DNA of 64,000 bases from Lachnospiraceae bacterium (GCA_017470985.1 JAFUXA010000008.1:50691-114690); one strand, 5' to 3'. Counted from the first letter of the stretch, positions 1-9,102 are shown. Notes: generated by a model not told the origin, from the letters alone. Made by a program: numbers and translations.

Positions 1-403
1 TGTAATCCTGTTTACAGATTTGATCTCCGGACAATATAATTACATACTCCGGCTCATACCTCTCAATAAAAGGTATGTTCTGATAAATGGCATTGGCAGT
101 GCCTTTGTACCAATCAGATCCTTCCGCCTTCTGATACGGAGGTAACACATGAACACCTCCATAGAGTCTATCCAAATCCCATGGTTGTCCATTTCCAATA
201 TATTCATTTAATACCAAAGGCTGATATTGTGTAAGAATTCCTACAGTGTCAATTCCTGAATTAACACAATTAGACAGTGGAAAATCAATAATACGATACT
301 TCCCACCAAATGGAACAGCTGGTTTAGCCAGATTTTTTGTAAGTGCATAAAGTCGCGAGCCTTGTCCACCAGCAAGCAACATAGCAATCATTTCTTTTGC
401 CAT
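1..403 (-). CDS. glgC: Glucose-1-phosphate adenylyltransferase, N-terminal part
   Basis: Makes ADP-glucose from glucose-1-phosphate and ATP, the committed step of glycogen synthesis. The reading frame runs off the left edge, so only about 134 residues are visible. The N-terminus carries the nucleotidyltransferase loop [10 protein letters not shown], then [19 protein letters not shown] and the SGDQ-containing segment that corresponds to the family's SGDH motif. The ATG at 403 follows an AGGGGG/TGAGG ribosome site. A sigma-A type promoter lies just upstream, so the gene is probably transcribed separately from thiN. A GlgD-type non-catalytic paralogue cannot be fully excluded from the fragment, but the conserved GGQGSRL loop favours GlgC. 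Confidence 0.88.
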   Translation of the reverse strand, partial: MAKEMIAMLLAGGQGSRLYALTKNLAKPAVPFGGKYRIIDFPLSNCVNSGIDTVGILTQYQPLVLNEYIGNGQPWDLDRLYGGVHVLPPYQKAEGSDWYKGTANAIYQNIPFIERYEPEYVIILSGDQICKQDY

Positions 404-435
404 CCTCAATATTCCCCCTATAATTTATAATATAA

Positions 436-464
436 ATTATATAGAATATGATATACAATATCAA
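436..464 (-). promoter_or_regulatory. Predicted sigma-A promoter of glgC
   Basis: TTGATA (464-459), 17-bp spacer, TATAAT (441-436). A perfect AT-only palindrome with 10-bp arms (420-429 and 431-440, one central base) lies over the expected start point and could be an operator or a weak 5' hairpin. The promoter assignment is by consensus match only. Confidence 0.6.
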
Positions 465-501
465 GGTAAGCACCACTATATTTAGATAATTCTCAAGGAC
501 T

Positions 502-1170
502 CTAATCCCTGCTCTCAATCACTAAAAGCGTACCATCTCCAACGGAGATTTCAGCTTCTCTATCTACAATTTCATTGCTGACACCAAGAGTATTCCCACC
601 CTCCAAAGTAGCATCCTCCAGATTATAATACATACCTGTAACAGTTACATGATGACAACTTCCACCTACAGGAAATATAGATACATATTTTCCAAACTGC
701 TTCTTTTTGGTAATCTTACAACTACCATTTCTTAGCATACGAATTCTATTATATGTATCTATGATAAATACATCTCTTCCATGACTGTCAGCCTGTCTCA
801 AAAGTTCAATATTGCCATAGGTGTGATCCAGTCTCTTACCGGTGGCTCCCAATATATAAATCTCGCCTTCTGTCTTCTGAAAAGCCAGTTTAAGAGCCGC
901 CTCTGTATCAGTGTCATCCTTCACAGGATTCAATGTAATTATCTCAGTATCATTATATGTACCATATATGACATCCATCATATCCCGCTCTGACTGGGAA
1001 AGAGAATCAAAATCACCGATTATATAGCTAGGTTCTATTTGCAATTTCTCGCAAACTTTTATTCCAGCATCAACTGCTATGCACACATCTTCAGCGCACA
1101 TATTATCTGATAAATATTTCTTTGCGAAATCATAATCTACATTTCCACCTGCTATAATATAAGTCTTCAT
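502..1170 (-). CDS. thiN: Thiamine pyrophosphokinase
   Basis: Transfers pyrophosphate from ATP to thiamine to give TPP. The 222-residue length is typical. Visible family motifs are the N-terminal IIAGGNVD, the IGDFDSL acidic motif near residue 50, KDDTDTEAAL near 84 and GATGKRLDHTYGN near 105. The ATG at 1170 has GGGGG seven bases upstream. It is the last gene of the conserved prkC-rsgA-rpe-thiN row, 13 bp after rpe. It complements the thiamine operon at 50422-54634, which ends at thiamine phosphate or salvage products. Confidence 0.93.
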   Translation of the reverse strand: MKTYIIAGGNVDYDFAKKYLSDNMCAEDVCIAVDAGIKVCEKLQIEPSYIIGDFDSLSQSERDMMDVIYGTYNDTEIITLNPVKDDTDTEAALKLAFQKTEGEIYILGATGKRLDHTYGNIELLRQADSHGRDVFIIDTYNRIRMLRNGSCKITKKKQFGKYVSIFPVGGSCHHVTVTGMYYNLEDATLEGGNTLGVSNEIVDREAEISVGDGTLLVIESRD

Positions 1171-1183
1171 ATAAACCCCCGGT

Positions 1184-1837
1184 CTACTTCATATGTGACA
1201 GGAAAGCCTCCACATTATCTGCTGAATCTCCTTTGAATACAGCGCTTCCAGCTACAATAATATTAGCTCCCGCCTCAATCACTCTATCGATGTTCTCAAT
1301 TGTGACACCACCATCAATTTCGATGTCAGTCTTATAATTCTTGTTGTCAATCAAATCTCTGAGAGCTGATATCTTGTCCAAAGTGTAAGGTATCAACTTC
1401 TGTCCTCCAAATCCTGGATTAACTGACATTACAAGTACCATATCCACCATTGGTAACACATGCTCAATCATGGAAATCGGTGTTGCAGGATTGATAGCCA
1501 CTCCAGCCATGACACCTAAGTCCTTGATGTAATTAATAGTTCGATCCAGATGAGTACAAGCTTCAGCATGAACTGTTATAATATCCGCCCCTGCTTTCAC
1601 GAAATCCTCAATAAATCTGTCAGGATCAACAATCATAAGATGACAATCCATAATTGCATCAGTATATTTTCTAAGGGATGACACCACCGGTGCTCCAATT
1701 GTAATATTCGGTGTAAACTGTCCATCCATCACATCAATGTGAATGTATTGAGCTCCTGCTTCCTCCACGCAAGCAATCTCCTCTGCTAACTTACCATAGT
1801 CAGCTGCCAAAATAGATGGCGATAAACAATATTTCAT
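1184..1837 (-). CDS. rpe: Ribulose-phosphate 3-epimerase
   Basis: Interconverts ribulose-5-phosphate and xylulose-5-phosphate in the pentose phosphate pathway. The 217 residues form one TIM barrel. Visible are the N-terminal LSPSILAADY, the metal-ligand segments HIDVMDGQF and DCHLMI, the phosphate-loop motif VMSVNPGFGGQK and the C-terminal IDGGV and VAGSAVF. GAGGAGA precedes the ATG. The neighbours rsgA and thiN match the usual Firmicute order. A structured repeat fills the gap to rsgA. Confidence 0.96.
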   Translation of the reverse strand: MKYCLSPSILAADYGKLAEEIACVEEAGAQYIHIDVMDGQFTPNITIGAPVVSSLRKYTDAIMDCHLMIVDPDRFIEDFVKAGADIITVHAEACTHLDRTINYIKDLGVMAGVAINPATPISMIEHVLPMVDMVLVMSVNPGFGGQKLIPYTLDKISALRDLIDNKNYKTDIEIDGGVTIENIDRVIEAGANIIVAGSAVFKGDSADNVEAFLSHMK

Positions 1838-1895
1838 AGTTTCTCCTCTTATGTCGCTTATTATATTTATAATTATTATATTTATAATTACTCTA

Positions 1896-2031
1896 ATCAG
1901 CTCCTGAGATTATATCTTTGCTAGAACGCTTTCGTTACGGGGCTAACGCAGCAGTACTAAATTCGCCTGAAGGCTCATTAAGTGCTGGCGTTATCCACGT
2001 TCCTGCAAAGATACAATTCTCGGGAGCTGAT
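1896..2031 (-). repeat. Structured ~140-nt repeat, copy A
   Basis: This intergenic element lies between rpe and rsgA. Its ends form a 26-bp imperfect inverted repeat (1896-1921 against 2003-2031). Read on the minus strand, the interior contains the same core as copies B and C: GGATAACGCCAGCACTTAAT, then GCC-TTCA-GGC, then TACTGCTGCGTTAGCCCCGT. Helices CAGCA/TGCTG and TAACG/CGTTA can form inside, followed by a small hairpin AACG-AAAG-CGTT. The orientation is opposite to copies B and C, that is, in the sense of the genes here. The function is unknown. Confidence 0.85.
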
Positions 2032-2056
2032 ATAACATACATTTAATACTTAATAT

Positions 2057-2953
2057 TTAATATTTGCGTCTACTGGCGATTTCCTCGTAGAGCAACTTAT
2101 AATTATCGTATCGCTCCTGAGATATTTCGCCTCTAGCAAGGGCATCCTTCACCCCGCACTTAGGCTCGTTGATATGTACGCAGCCCAGGAATTTACATTC
2201 ATTGGCATATTTATCAAACTCAGGATAACAATCCTTCAAATCTTCCTTCTCGAATTCAGGGATGTACATGGATGAAAAACCTGGAGTATCCACAATAAAT
2301 GTATCATCTCCTAAATATATCAGCTGGGAATGTCTGGTAGTATGCTTGCCTCTGCCAATCTTCTCACTGACTGAACCGGTTTCCATTACAACATCCCCCT
2401 TGAGGCAGTTTATCAATGTGGATTTGCCTACGCCTGAAGGACCAGCAACTGTAGTAATTTTACCCTGAAGGAGTTCTCGAATCTCTCCAACCCCATCATC
2501 TTCACCAACATCCTCACCTTTTTTCGCTGCTGTAAAATGTACCTCATAACCAGCATTGCCATAAATCTCTGCCAATTCACTCTGCCATTTAGCATCGGAT
2601 AAATCCATCTTATTGAAGCATATATGCACAGGCACATTCTGATATTCCATCATTACCAGAAATCTATCCAATAAATTCAAATTAGGTTCCGGAGAAGCTG
2701 TAGCAAATATTACCAAAGCCTGATCCACATTGGCCACTGCAGGTCTTACAATAGAATTTTTGCGAGGAAGAATCTTCTCCACATTTCCAAGTTTCTTCTT
2801 CTCGTCCAACACGGCAATTTCCACTGAGTCACCTACGAGTGGTTTGATTCCGGCTTTGCGAAATGCACCCTTGGCCTTACATTCGTAGACTCCACTGCCA
2901 TTTACATATACATAATAAAATCCTGCTATACCTTTGATTATAGTTCCTGTCAT
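2057..2953 (-). CDS. rsgA: Ribosome small subunit-dependent GTPase A
   Basis: A circularly permuted GTPase that checks late 30S ribosome assembly. The 298 residues show an N-terminal OB-fold (GDSVEIAVLDEKK), then the permuted G motifs in the order G4 (NKMD, near 120), G1 (GPSGVGKSTLIN, near 175), G2 (GRGKHTTRH) and G3 (DTPGF). A C-terminal zinc knuckle follows with Cys/His residues in CYPEFDKYANECKFLGCVH. RBS AGGGAGAGA precedes the ATG. In most relatives it directly follows prkC; here the Fic/antitoxin pair lies between them. Confidence 0.96.
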   Translation of the reverse strand: MTGTIIKGIAGFYYVYVNGSGVYECKAKGAFRKAGIKPLVGDSVEIAVLDEKKKLGNVEKILPRKNSIVRPAVANVDQALVIFATASPEPNLNLLDRFLVMMEYQNVPVHICFNKMDLSDAKWQSELAEIYGNAGYEVHFTAAKKGEDVGEDDGVGEIRELLQGKITTVAGPSGVGKSTLINCLKGDVVMETGSVSEKIGRGKHTTRHSQLIYLGDDTFIVDTPGFSSMYIPEFEKEDLKDCYPEFDKYANECKFLGCVHINEPKCGVKDALARGEISQERYDNYKLLYEEIASRRKY

Positions 2954-2968
2954 TTCTCTCCCTAGATA

Positions 2969-3745
2969 CTATTTATCACCAACATTAGTATTATCTGCAT
3001 CTGATATTTCTGAATACATTTTTTTGATTTTTGTTCTATACAGCTCTTCATATACATCTACTTGATGATTATCAACATAATCATAGTAATCATAATCATT
3101 ATCCTTATCAATAATCAAATCATCCATAGTAAGTATTTTTAATCGATTTACATCGTCATTAGAATCACATTGCTTTTTCACTGCTTTAGAAAATATCTCA
3201 ATAAACCCTGTATTATCACCAGTATTAAAGCTACATTTACTTGCCTCCAACATTTGATTATGAGTTGTACATGATAAATCAAAATCATATCCACATTTTA
3301 AGCATATTAATCTTGCAAATTCTCTTTGTGTACGACCATTTCCTTCTCTAAAAGGATGAAGAGCATTTAAATCGCCATAATTATCAGCAAAAGTTTTAAT
3401 AAAAAGATCAAAATCATCTTTTGCATCATAGCATTGAGGATAGTATTTTTTAAATACAGATTGTGCATATTCATTAATGCAAGAAACTAAACAAAATAGA
3501 TTTCCTTTTCCAATTTCAACTGTGCGTTCTTTACCTGCCCAATCATATATATCTTGAAAAATATACTTATGAATATTTTTTAGATGATTAAAATCAAAAC
3601 TACCTTCTATCGGATCATTCTGTAGTTCATTTAATCTAATAGATGTTAATTCTACTTCAGCTGTAAATAAATCGTCCTTATCTCTAATATTCAATTTATT
3701 TACAAGAACGTCTGAATCAGGATAACAATATCTAGAATCTGGCAT
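2969..3745 (-). CDS. fic: Fic-family AMP-transferase toxin
   Basis: Fic enzymes transfer AMP (or other nucleoside phosphates) from NTPs onto hydroxyl side chains of target proteins. The 258 residues contain an intact active-site loop HPFREGNGRTQR at residues 130-141, with catalytic His130, the acidic Glu134 and the two arginines. DWAGKERTVEIGKGN upstream fits the Fic flap region. The acidic, Tyr/Asp-rich tail (residues 205-258) is not recognised. The start overlaps the end of a 58-codon gene that carries the class I inhibitory motif, so this is best read as the toxin of a VbhT/FicT-like pair. The sequence is noticeably more AT-rich than its operon neighbours. The target protein is unknown. 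Confidence 0.9.
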   Translation of the reverse strand: MPDSRYCYPDSDVLVNKLNIRDKDDLFTAEVELTSIRLNELQNDPIEGSFDFNHLKNIHKYIFQDIYDWAGKERTVEIGKGNLFCLVSCINEYAQSVFKKYYPQCYDAKDDFDLFIKTFADNYGDLNALHPFREGNGRTQREFARLICLKCGYDFDLSCTTHNQMLEASKCSFNTGDNTGFIEIFSKAVKKQCDSNDDVNRLKILTMDDLIIDKDNDYDYYDYVDNHQVDVYEELYRTKIKKMYSEISDADNTNVGDK

Positions 3746-3908
3746 ATTTTCTAATTACCTCCTGGCGCAACTCCTCTGAAGTCTTTTCACCTTTAGAAAC
3801 CTTAATCATTTCTTTCACAAAATCTTTACTCAGATACATGTTTTCTATAGCCATAGTTGAGATAACATTTTTAATTTCTCGATTCTCTTTTGTATTTTCT
3901 ACTATCAT
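3732..3908 (-). CDS. VbhA/FicA-like antitoxin of the Fic pair
   Basis: This is a small 58-residue gene. The ATG at 3908 follows GGAG, and the stop at 3732-3734 overlaps the fic start by 14 bp, so the two are translationally coupled. Residues 18-23 read TMAIEN, which matches the class I Fic-inhibition motif (S/T)xxxE(G/N); in VbhA-type antitoxins this Glu blocks ATP gamma-phosphate placement in the Fic active site. The rest is mostly predicted helix (SKDFVKEMIKVSKGE, SEELRQEVIRKY), as expected for the three-helix antitoxin fold. The family assignment rests on motif, size, order and overlap. Confidence 0.82.
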   Translation of the reverse strand: MIVENTKENREIKNVISTMAIENMYLSKDFVKEMIKVSKGEKTSEELRQEVIRKYARF

Positions 3909-3958
3909 AATTCAATCTCCATACCGCAAAATACCCACCATAATGTTCTATATAATAT

Positions 3959-3987
3959 ATGATAGACTCCACCGTGCGTATAGTCAA
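3959..3987 (-). promoter_or_regulatory. Predicted promoter of the antitoxin-fic pair
   Basis: TTGACT (3987-3982), 17-bp spacer, TATCAT (3964-3959), starting right after the U-tract of the prkC terminator. It gives the toxin-antitoxin pair its own transcription and may also supply rsgA-rpe-thiN. Confidence 0.65.
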
Positions 3988-3992
3988 ATAAA

Positions 3993-4031
3993 AAATACCT
4001 ATCACCAGTTTCTCTCAGATGATAGGTATTT
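3993..4031 (-). terminator. Intrinsic terminator after prkC
   Basis: Twelve-bp arms AAATACCTATCA/TGATAGGTATTT around a 15-nt loop, followed on the minus strand by a T-rich run. It separates the kinase gene from the Fic pair inside a cluster that is usually co-transcribed. Confidence 0.75.
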
Positions 4032-4038
4032 ATAATAA

Positions 4039-6003
4039 TTATTCTCTAGTTAAAGAAGCTGTTTCTGTTCTTCCATCGCTATACTGTATAGTAACTGTAT
4101 TTGTAGCAACATGACTTACCTGAATAGGTGTCCCACCTGTTTGAACCTCAACATCATGTATTTTAACACCGTTTGCATCCAATATTGTGGCTGTCTGAGC
4201 TTCTGTTGTTCCCTCTGGTAATGATAAAGTAACTGTTCCACTATAGTATACCGGCTTAGCTCCATCACTTACTACAAAATCAACAGACGTTCCGGAATCA
4301 ACTGTCTTACCTGATGAGTAGCCCTGGCTGATTACTCTGCCTGCAGCCACATTATCGCTGTAAGATCTGGTTACATTTCCTACCTTCAGACCAGCTGATG
4401 CAAGTGCATTATTGGCCTCTGCTTCTGTCATTCCTGTAATACTAGGAACCTGTACTGACTGAATACCAGCACTGATTACAACAGTGATTGTATCTCCCTT
4501 GCCAGCCTTGCCAGTCGGAGAATAGCTAATTACCTGTCCCTCAGGCTTATCTGCCGAGTACTCATAACTTCTGCTGAACTTAAATCCCGCATCCTCAAGT
4601 GTAGCCTTGGCAGACTGCTCTGTCATTCCTGTTACATCAGGAACTTCAATATCTTCCTCAGACTCACCCTTGCTAACCTTGATCTTCACCTTGTTATCAG
4701 ATGATACCATCTGTCCCTTTGGAATAGACTGGCTGATAACCTTATCCTTCTCTACTTCATCGCTTGACTCATATATAATCTCGTAAGCACTCTCAGGAAT
4801 CTCAGCCTTCTTCAATGCAGCCTTGGCATCCTTTTCCGTCATACCAACTACATCTATCATCTCATAGCTTGCAACCTGTTCCTGTCCGTCCTTCTTATCT
4901 GTTCCTGATCCGAACACTCCGAAGAATGAACCAACAAAATATACAACCAAAGCCAATATAATACCGGCTGCCGCGAAAATCATAATTGTGATAGCCTTGT
5001 CAATCTTTGGATTAACAGGACCATCGTCATCATCTTCCTCCTCATCCAGCAAATCATCAGCCTCCAAGGCATCTCCCTTATCTTCATTCATAAGTTCATC
5101 CTTGATTTTCTGCTGTTCCTCTGGGGAGAGAATCTTGGTCTTCTCTGCTTCTTCTACATCAACTATTGTAACAAAGTCCTCATTTGGACTTACTAAAGCC
5201 TTCTTCAGATCCAGAAGTAAATCTTCCATAGAAGCATATCTTCTATCAGGGCTCTTCATTGTTGCCTTTAAGATAATCTTCTCTATACTAATTGGAAGCT
5301 CTGGTGCATAAGCTGAAGGGGTAACCATCTCTTCCTGCAGATGCTTCAAAGCAATATTTACTGTAGAATCACCATCAAATGGCACACGTCCAGTAACCAT
5401 CTCATACATTACAATACCAAGAGAATAGATATCACTCTTGAAATCTACAAAACCATTTCTAGCCTGCTCAGGTGATACATAATGTACTGAACCCATTACA
5501 TCAGCATGAATTGTATTGCTTGATGTAGCTCTGGCAATACCGAAGTCAGTAACCTTTACCTTGCCTTCTGTAGAAATAATAATATTCTGTGGCTTGATAT
5601 CTCTATGGATAATGCCCTTGTTATGAGCTGCCTCAATACCACGGCCCACCTGAATAGCAATACTGATTGCTTCCTTGAAATTCAACTGACCCTTCTTCTC
5701 AATATAAGTTTTGAGAGTGATACCTTCCACATATTCCATTACGATGTAGTACTCACCATTCTCGCTACCTACATCATAGATATTTACAATATTTGGATGC
5801 TCCAAACCAGCAGCAGACTGTGCCTCTGTTCTGAATTTTGTAACAAAGTTCATGTCCTCTGCAAATTCCTGCTTCAAAACCTTGATAGCAACTTCTCTAC
5901 CCAGGATATGATCCTTGGCTTTGAATACATCTGACATTCCACCGGTACCAATTTTATCTAAAATTTCATATCTATCTGCTACATAATTGCCTACTTCTAA
6001 CAT
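4039..6003 (-). CDS. prkC: PASTA-domain Ser/Thr protein kinase
   Basis: A membrane eukaryotic-type kinase that senses peptidoglycan fragments and phosphorylates cell-wall, translation and metabolic proteins. Of 654 residues, the N-terminal ~270 form the kinase: glycine loop GTGGMSDV (19-26), Lys41 in VAIKVLK, HRDIKPQN, DFGIARA and the SPEQA activation-segment motif. An acidic linker (about 290-335, LDEEEDDDDG) leads to one transmembrane helix (about 340-363). Three PASTA repeats follow, each with a V.G(M)(T)E..A..AL pattern, then an extra ~75-residue beta-rich tail. GAGGTG precedes the ATG. The cognate phosphatase gene lies 13 bp upstream. Confidence 0.96.
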   Translation of the reverse strand: MLEVGNYVADRYEILDKIGTGGMSDVFKAKDHILGREVAIKVLKQEFAEDMNFVTKFRTEAQSAAGLEHPNIVNIYDVGSENGEYYIVMEYVEGITLKTYIEKKGQLNFKEAISIAIQVGRGIEAAHNKGIIHRDIKPQNIIISTEGKVKVTDFGIARATSSNTIHADVMGSVHYVSPEQARNGFVDFKSDIYSLGIVMYEMVTGRVPFDGDSTVNIALKHLQEEMVTPSAYAPELPISIEKIILKATMKSPDRRYASMEDLLLDLKKALVSPNEDFVTIVDVEEAEKTKILSPEEQQKIKDELMNEDKGDALEADDLLDEEEDDDDGPVNPKIDKAITIMIFAAAGIILALVVYFVGSFFGVFGSGTDKKDGQEQVASYEMIDVVGMTEKDAKAALKKAEIPESAYEIIYESSDEVEKDKVISQSIPKGQMVSSDNKVKIKVSKGESEEDIEVPDVTGMTEQSAKATLEDAGFKFSRSYEYSADKPEGQVISYSPTGKAGKGDTITVVISAGIQSVQVPSITGMTEAEANNALASAGLKVGNVTRSYSDNVAAGRVISQGYSSGKTVDSGTSVDFVVSDGAKPVYYSGTVTLSLPEGTTEAQTATILDANGVKIHDVEVQTGGTPIQVSHVATNTVTIQYSDGRTETASLTRE

Positions 6004-6016
6004 ATATACACCTCAT

Positions 6017-6745
6017 CTATCTATAAGGATCAACTAAGATCACAGTAATATTATCCATTCCACCATTTGCATTGGCTCTTGTTACTAATTCTTCTACCCT
6101 CTTATCCAATGCAACATCTCTAGTTATTATCTCCGCAATATCGTCTTCATCCACCATTGTAGTAAGTCCATCACTACATAGTAGTATTAAATCATTTGCT
6201 TTCAAATCCTCCTCAAAGAAATCCACTCTCACCTGAGGCTCTGCCCCAACAGCTCTTGTAATGAAATTTCTCTTAGGATGGTCCTTGGCCAGATTTCTAG
6301 AAAGTTGTCCATTATTGACCATCTCTTCTACAATTGAATGATCCACAGTTATCTGTTCTAACTTTCTATCTCGGCATAGATACAGTCTACTGTCTCCTAC
6401 ATTGGCCACAGTCAACTGGTCATTCTCTATAGTTGCTGCCACAACTGTTGTTCCCATTCCAGCCTTATCTATGTCTTGTGTAGCTTTGCCATACACGGCA
6501 GCATTTGCAGTTGTAATTGCTTGATTTAAAACCTGAACAGGCCCCGACCCATTTGCATTTGATGCGACAATCTTTATTTGGTCCAAAGCATATGTCGATG
6601 CATATTCACCGGCATTATGCCCTCCCATACCATCAGCAACCACATATAGATTTGGCAAGATACCAATTCTATCATCTGTTGCATAGACTGCATCCTGATT
6701 TTTAGAGCGGGCCAGTCCAGTATCCGTCATGAATGCATAACTCAT
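6017..6745 (-). CDS. stp: PP2C-family Ser/Thr phosphatase
   Basis: Removes phosphate from targets of PrkC. The 242 residues contain the PP2C metal-binding motifs: DGMGGHNAGEYAS near 38, NVGDSRLYL near 115, LLCSDGLT near 190 and GGMDNITVIL at the C-terminus. It is soluble, with no signal peptide. It lies two bases after rlmN and 13 before prkC, and AAAGGTG is the ribosome site. The kinase/phosphatase pairing is the standard arrangement in Firmicutes (also named prpC). Confidence 0.95.
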   Translation of the reverse strand: MSYAFMTDTGLARSKNQDAVYATDDRIGILPNLYVVADGMGGHNAGEYASTYALDQIKIVASNANGSGPVQVLNQAITTANAAVYGKATQDIDKAGMGTTVVAATIENDQLTVANVGDSRLYLCRDRKLEQITVDHSIVEEMVNNGQLSRNLAKDHPKRNFITRAVGAEPQVRVDFFEEDLKANDLILLCSDGLTTMVDEDDIAEIITRDVALDKRVEELVTRANANGGMDNITVILVDPYR

Positions 6746-6747
6746 GA

Positions 6748-7791
6748 TTAGTCACCTTTCTGCTCTTTAGAAATATGTTTTCTTCTAAGCTGTCCACAGG
6801 CTCCGTCAATATCCCGGCCCATTTCCCTTCTAATAGTAACATTTATTCCATATTTTTCAAGTTTATTTTTAAATGCGTGCACTGCCTCATTGGAGGATTG
6901 CACATAATTTCTCTCCTTTATCGGATTCACAGGAATCAGATTCACATGGCAATTAATTCCCTTTATCAACTCTGCCAATTCAGCTGCATCTGTATCGCTG
7001 TCATTGACTCCAGCCACCAGACTGTACTCAAAAGTTATTCGTCTACCTGTCTCTTTAAAATAATATCTGCAGGCATCCACCGCCTCATTAATATCATATT
7101 TATTGGCCACTGGCATAAGCTCTAATCTCTTGGCCTGATTTGGCGCATGAAGAGAAAGTGCCAGAGTTATTTGAAAATGATAAGATGCCAACTCCTTCAT
7201 CTTTGGCACAATACCACAGGTAGATACTGTAATATTTCTCTGACTTAAGTTGGCTCCTCTCTCATCAGACAGAAGTTTGATAAATGTAACTATATTATCA
7301 AAGTTGTCCATAGGTTCCCCTGTGCCCATTACAACCACATTGGAAACCTTCTCGCCTGTATCTCTCTCAATAGAATAAATCTGATCCAATATCTCTGCAG
7401 GAGTGAGATTTCTCTCTAAGCCATCAAGAGTGGAAGCACAGAATCTACATCCCATACGGCATCCCACCTGTGAAGATACACATACCGAATTACCATGCTT
7501 ATATCTCATAAGCACACTCTCCACCACATTGCCATCAGACAAAGCAAACAGATACTTTCTGGTTCCATCCTCCTTGGAAATCTGACAATCCACTTGAGTC
7601 AAAGATGTATATATACAATTCTCCTGAAGCTTATGTCTCATATCCTTGGAGAGATTGGTCATATCATCAATAGATGCCACCTTGTGGACATGCATCCATT
7701 GGAAAAGCTGCTTTCCTCGAAAAGGCTTCTCTCCTATAGATGTCATATATTCAATTACATCATCATATTCCATAGATTTAATATCTATCAT
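6748..7791 (-). CDS. rlmN: 23S rRNA/tRNA adenine-C2 methyltransferase
   Basis: A radical-SAM enzyme that methylates C2 of A2503 in 23S rRNA and A37 in some tRNAs. Its 347 residues include the [4Fe-4S] motif CRMGCRFC (CX3CX2C, near 109-116), the GTGEPMDNFDN segment that binds SAM, and a C-terminal GRDIDGACGQLR with the Cys that takes part in the methyl-transfer mechanism. The N-terminal KPFRGKQLFQWMH fits the family. A six-base gap to the rsmB stop and a two-base gap to stp suggest co-translation. Confidence 0.97.
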   Translation of the reverse strand: MIDIKSMEYDDVIEYMTSIGEKPFRGKQLFQWMHVHKVASIDDMTNLSKDMRHKLQENCIYTSLTQVDCQISKEDGTRKYLFALSDGNVVESVLMRYKHGNSVCVSSQVGCRMGCRFCASTLDGLERNLTPAEILDQIYSIERDTGEKVSNVVVMGTGEPMDNFDNIVTFIKLLSDERGANLSQRNITVSTCGIVPKMKELASYHFQITLALSLHAPNQAKRLELMPVANKYDINEAVDACRYYFKETGRRITFEYSLVAGVNDSDTDAAELAELIKGINCHVNLIPVNPIKERNYVQSSNEAVHAFKNKLEKYGINVTIRREMGRDIDGACGQLRRKHISKEQKGD

Positions 7792-7797
7792 TATCTC

Positions 7798-9102
7798 TTA
7801 TGCTCTTTCCATCAGTGCAAAGAAGAAACCATCCTGTTCACCCTTCTTTGGTAGAATCTGGCTCTCACTGATTAATTTAAAATCTGTATTATTTTTCAAA
7901 AACCATTTCACATTTTCCTGGTTCTCAATTCTGCCTATTGTACATGTGGAATATATTATTCTGCCACCGTGTTTTACATATCTAGAAGCATTATATAATA
8001 TCTGTCTCTGAAGTTCAGAAAGTTCTCTCAACTGCTCCATTGACATATGATATTTTATATCAGGCTTGCCTGCTATAACGCCAAGTCCGGAACATGGCGC
8101 ATCACATATAACCAAATCCGCAGTCTCCACAGCATTTTCATCCAAAACTGTTCCATCCCAGACGATTGCATCTATATTCTGCAGGCCGGACTTGGCAATA
8201 TTTTCCTCCATAAGCTCAACCTTGTAATCAGACACATCTCTGGCCTGCACATGTCCAGTACCTGACATAAGCTCTGCCACATGGAGACTCTTACCTCCGG
8301 GAGCCGCGCATACATCAATTACATTGCTGTCAGGTTTCACCTGCGATATATAACCTATCATCATAGAGCTAACATCCTGTACATAGAATTTACCATCGGC
8401 AAATTCATCAATAGCCATAAGATAATCATAATCTGATATATAATAGGCTCTATCCATAATCTGAGACTGTCCATCAATGACAATCTCTACCGGTTCAACT
8501 GCTATGCCCTGACTTTCAAGAGACTCCTTCAACTCTTCCATGGTTATCAAATCAGTGTTTACTCGAATGCAAGTCTTCTTCTCTGCCAGTAAGGCCTCAA
8601 GTACAGCCTCCACAGTACCCCCATCAAACTGTTCCTGCCAATAATCTATAATCCACTGAGGCATAGAATATTTCACACTCAATCCCTCATAAGATATATC
8701 CTTCTTGCTTCTTGAAATATTGCGAAGTATTCCATTTACAAAACCAGACAGACCACCTAAGCCTCTCTTCTTCACAAGCTTCACTGCCTCATTACAGATT
8801 GCAGAATCAGGCACGCCGTCCATATATAGAATCTGGTAGGTGCTGAATCTAAGCACTGTTCTAATCAGAGGCTTCATCTTGCGAACCTTGGGCTTCTTAA
8901 CAAAGGAATCAATAACATAATCCAACTGAATCAGTCTCTCCACTGTACCCTCTGAAACTCGTGTAATAAACGCTCTCTGCTGCTTATCCAAATATTGATA
9001 TTTCATCAATGCAGCAGACAAAACAAGGTGAGTATACCCACCTTGTTCTAAAATCTCATCCAATATATCAAGTATTATTTCTCTCTGGTTTGGTTCTGCC
9101 AA
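7798..9102 (-). CDS. rsmB: 16S rRNA cytosine-C5 methyltransferase
   Basis: Methylates C967 of 16S rRNA. The 434 residues have an N-terminal NusB-like RNA-binding domain (about 1-135) and a C-terminal Rossmann methyltransferase domain. The SAM motif is DVCAAPGGKSLH; the two conserved cysteines appear in CDAPCSGLG (near 335) and YSTCTI (near 386). The start is a TTG at 9102, set by AGGAG eight bases upstream. It sits between fmt and rlmN, as in many Firmicutes. Confidence 0.95.
   Translation of the reverse strand: MAEPNQREIILDILDEILEQGGYTHLVLSAALMKYQYLDKQQRAFITRVSEGTVERLIQLDYVIDSFVKKPKVRKMKPLIRTVLRFSTYQILYMDGVPDSAICNEAVKLVKKRGLGGLSGFVNGILRNISRSKKDISYEGLSVKYSMPQWIIDYWQEQFDGGTVEAVLEALLAEKKTCIRVNTDLITMEELKESLESQGIAVEPVEIVIDGQSQIMDRAYYISDYDYLMAIDEFADGKFYVQDVSSMMIGYISQVKPDSNVIDVCAAPGGKSLHVAELMSGTGHVQARDVSDYKVELMEENIAKSGLQNIDAIVWDGTVLDENAVETADLVICDAPCSGLGVIAGKPDIKYHMSMEQLRELSELQRQILYNASRYVKHGGRIIYSTCTIGRIENQENVKWFLKNNTDFKLISESQILPKKGEQDGFFFALMERA

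Noticed and set aside
1896-2031. Insertion sequence or HEARO/IscB-type guide RNA
   Set aside because: No transposase or nuclease gene accompanies any copy, and the elements are only about 140 bp long.
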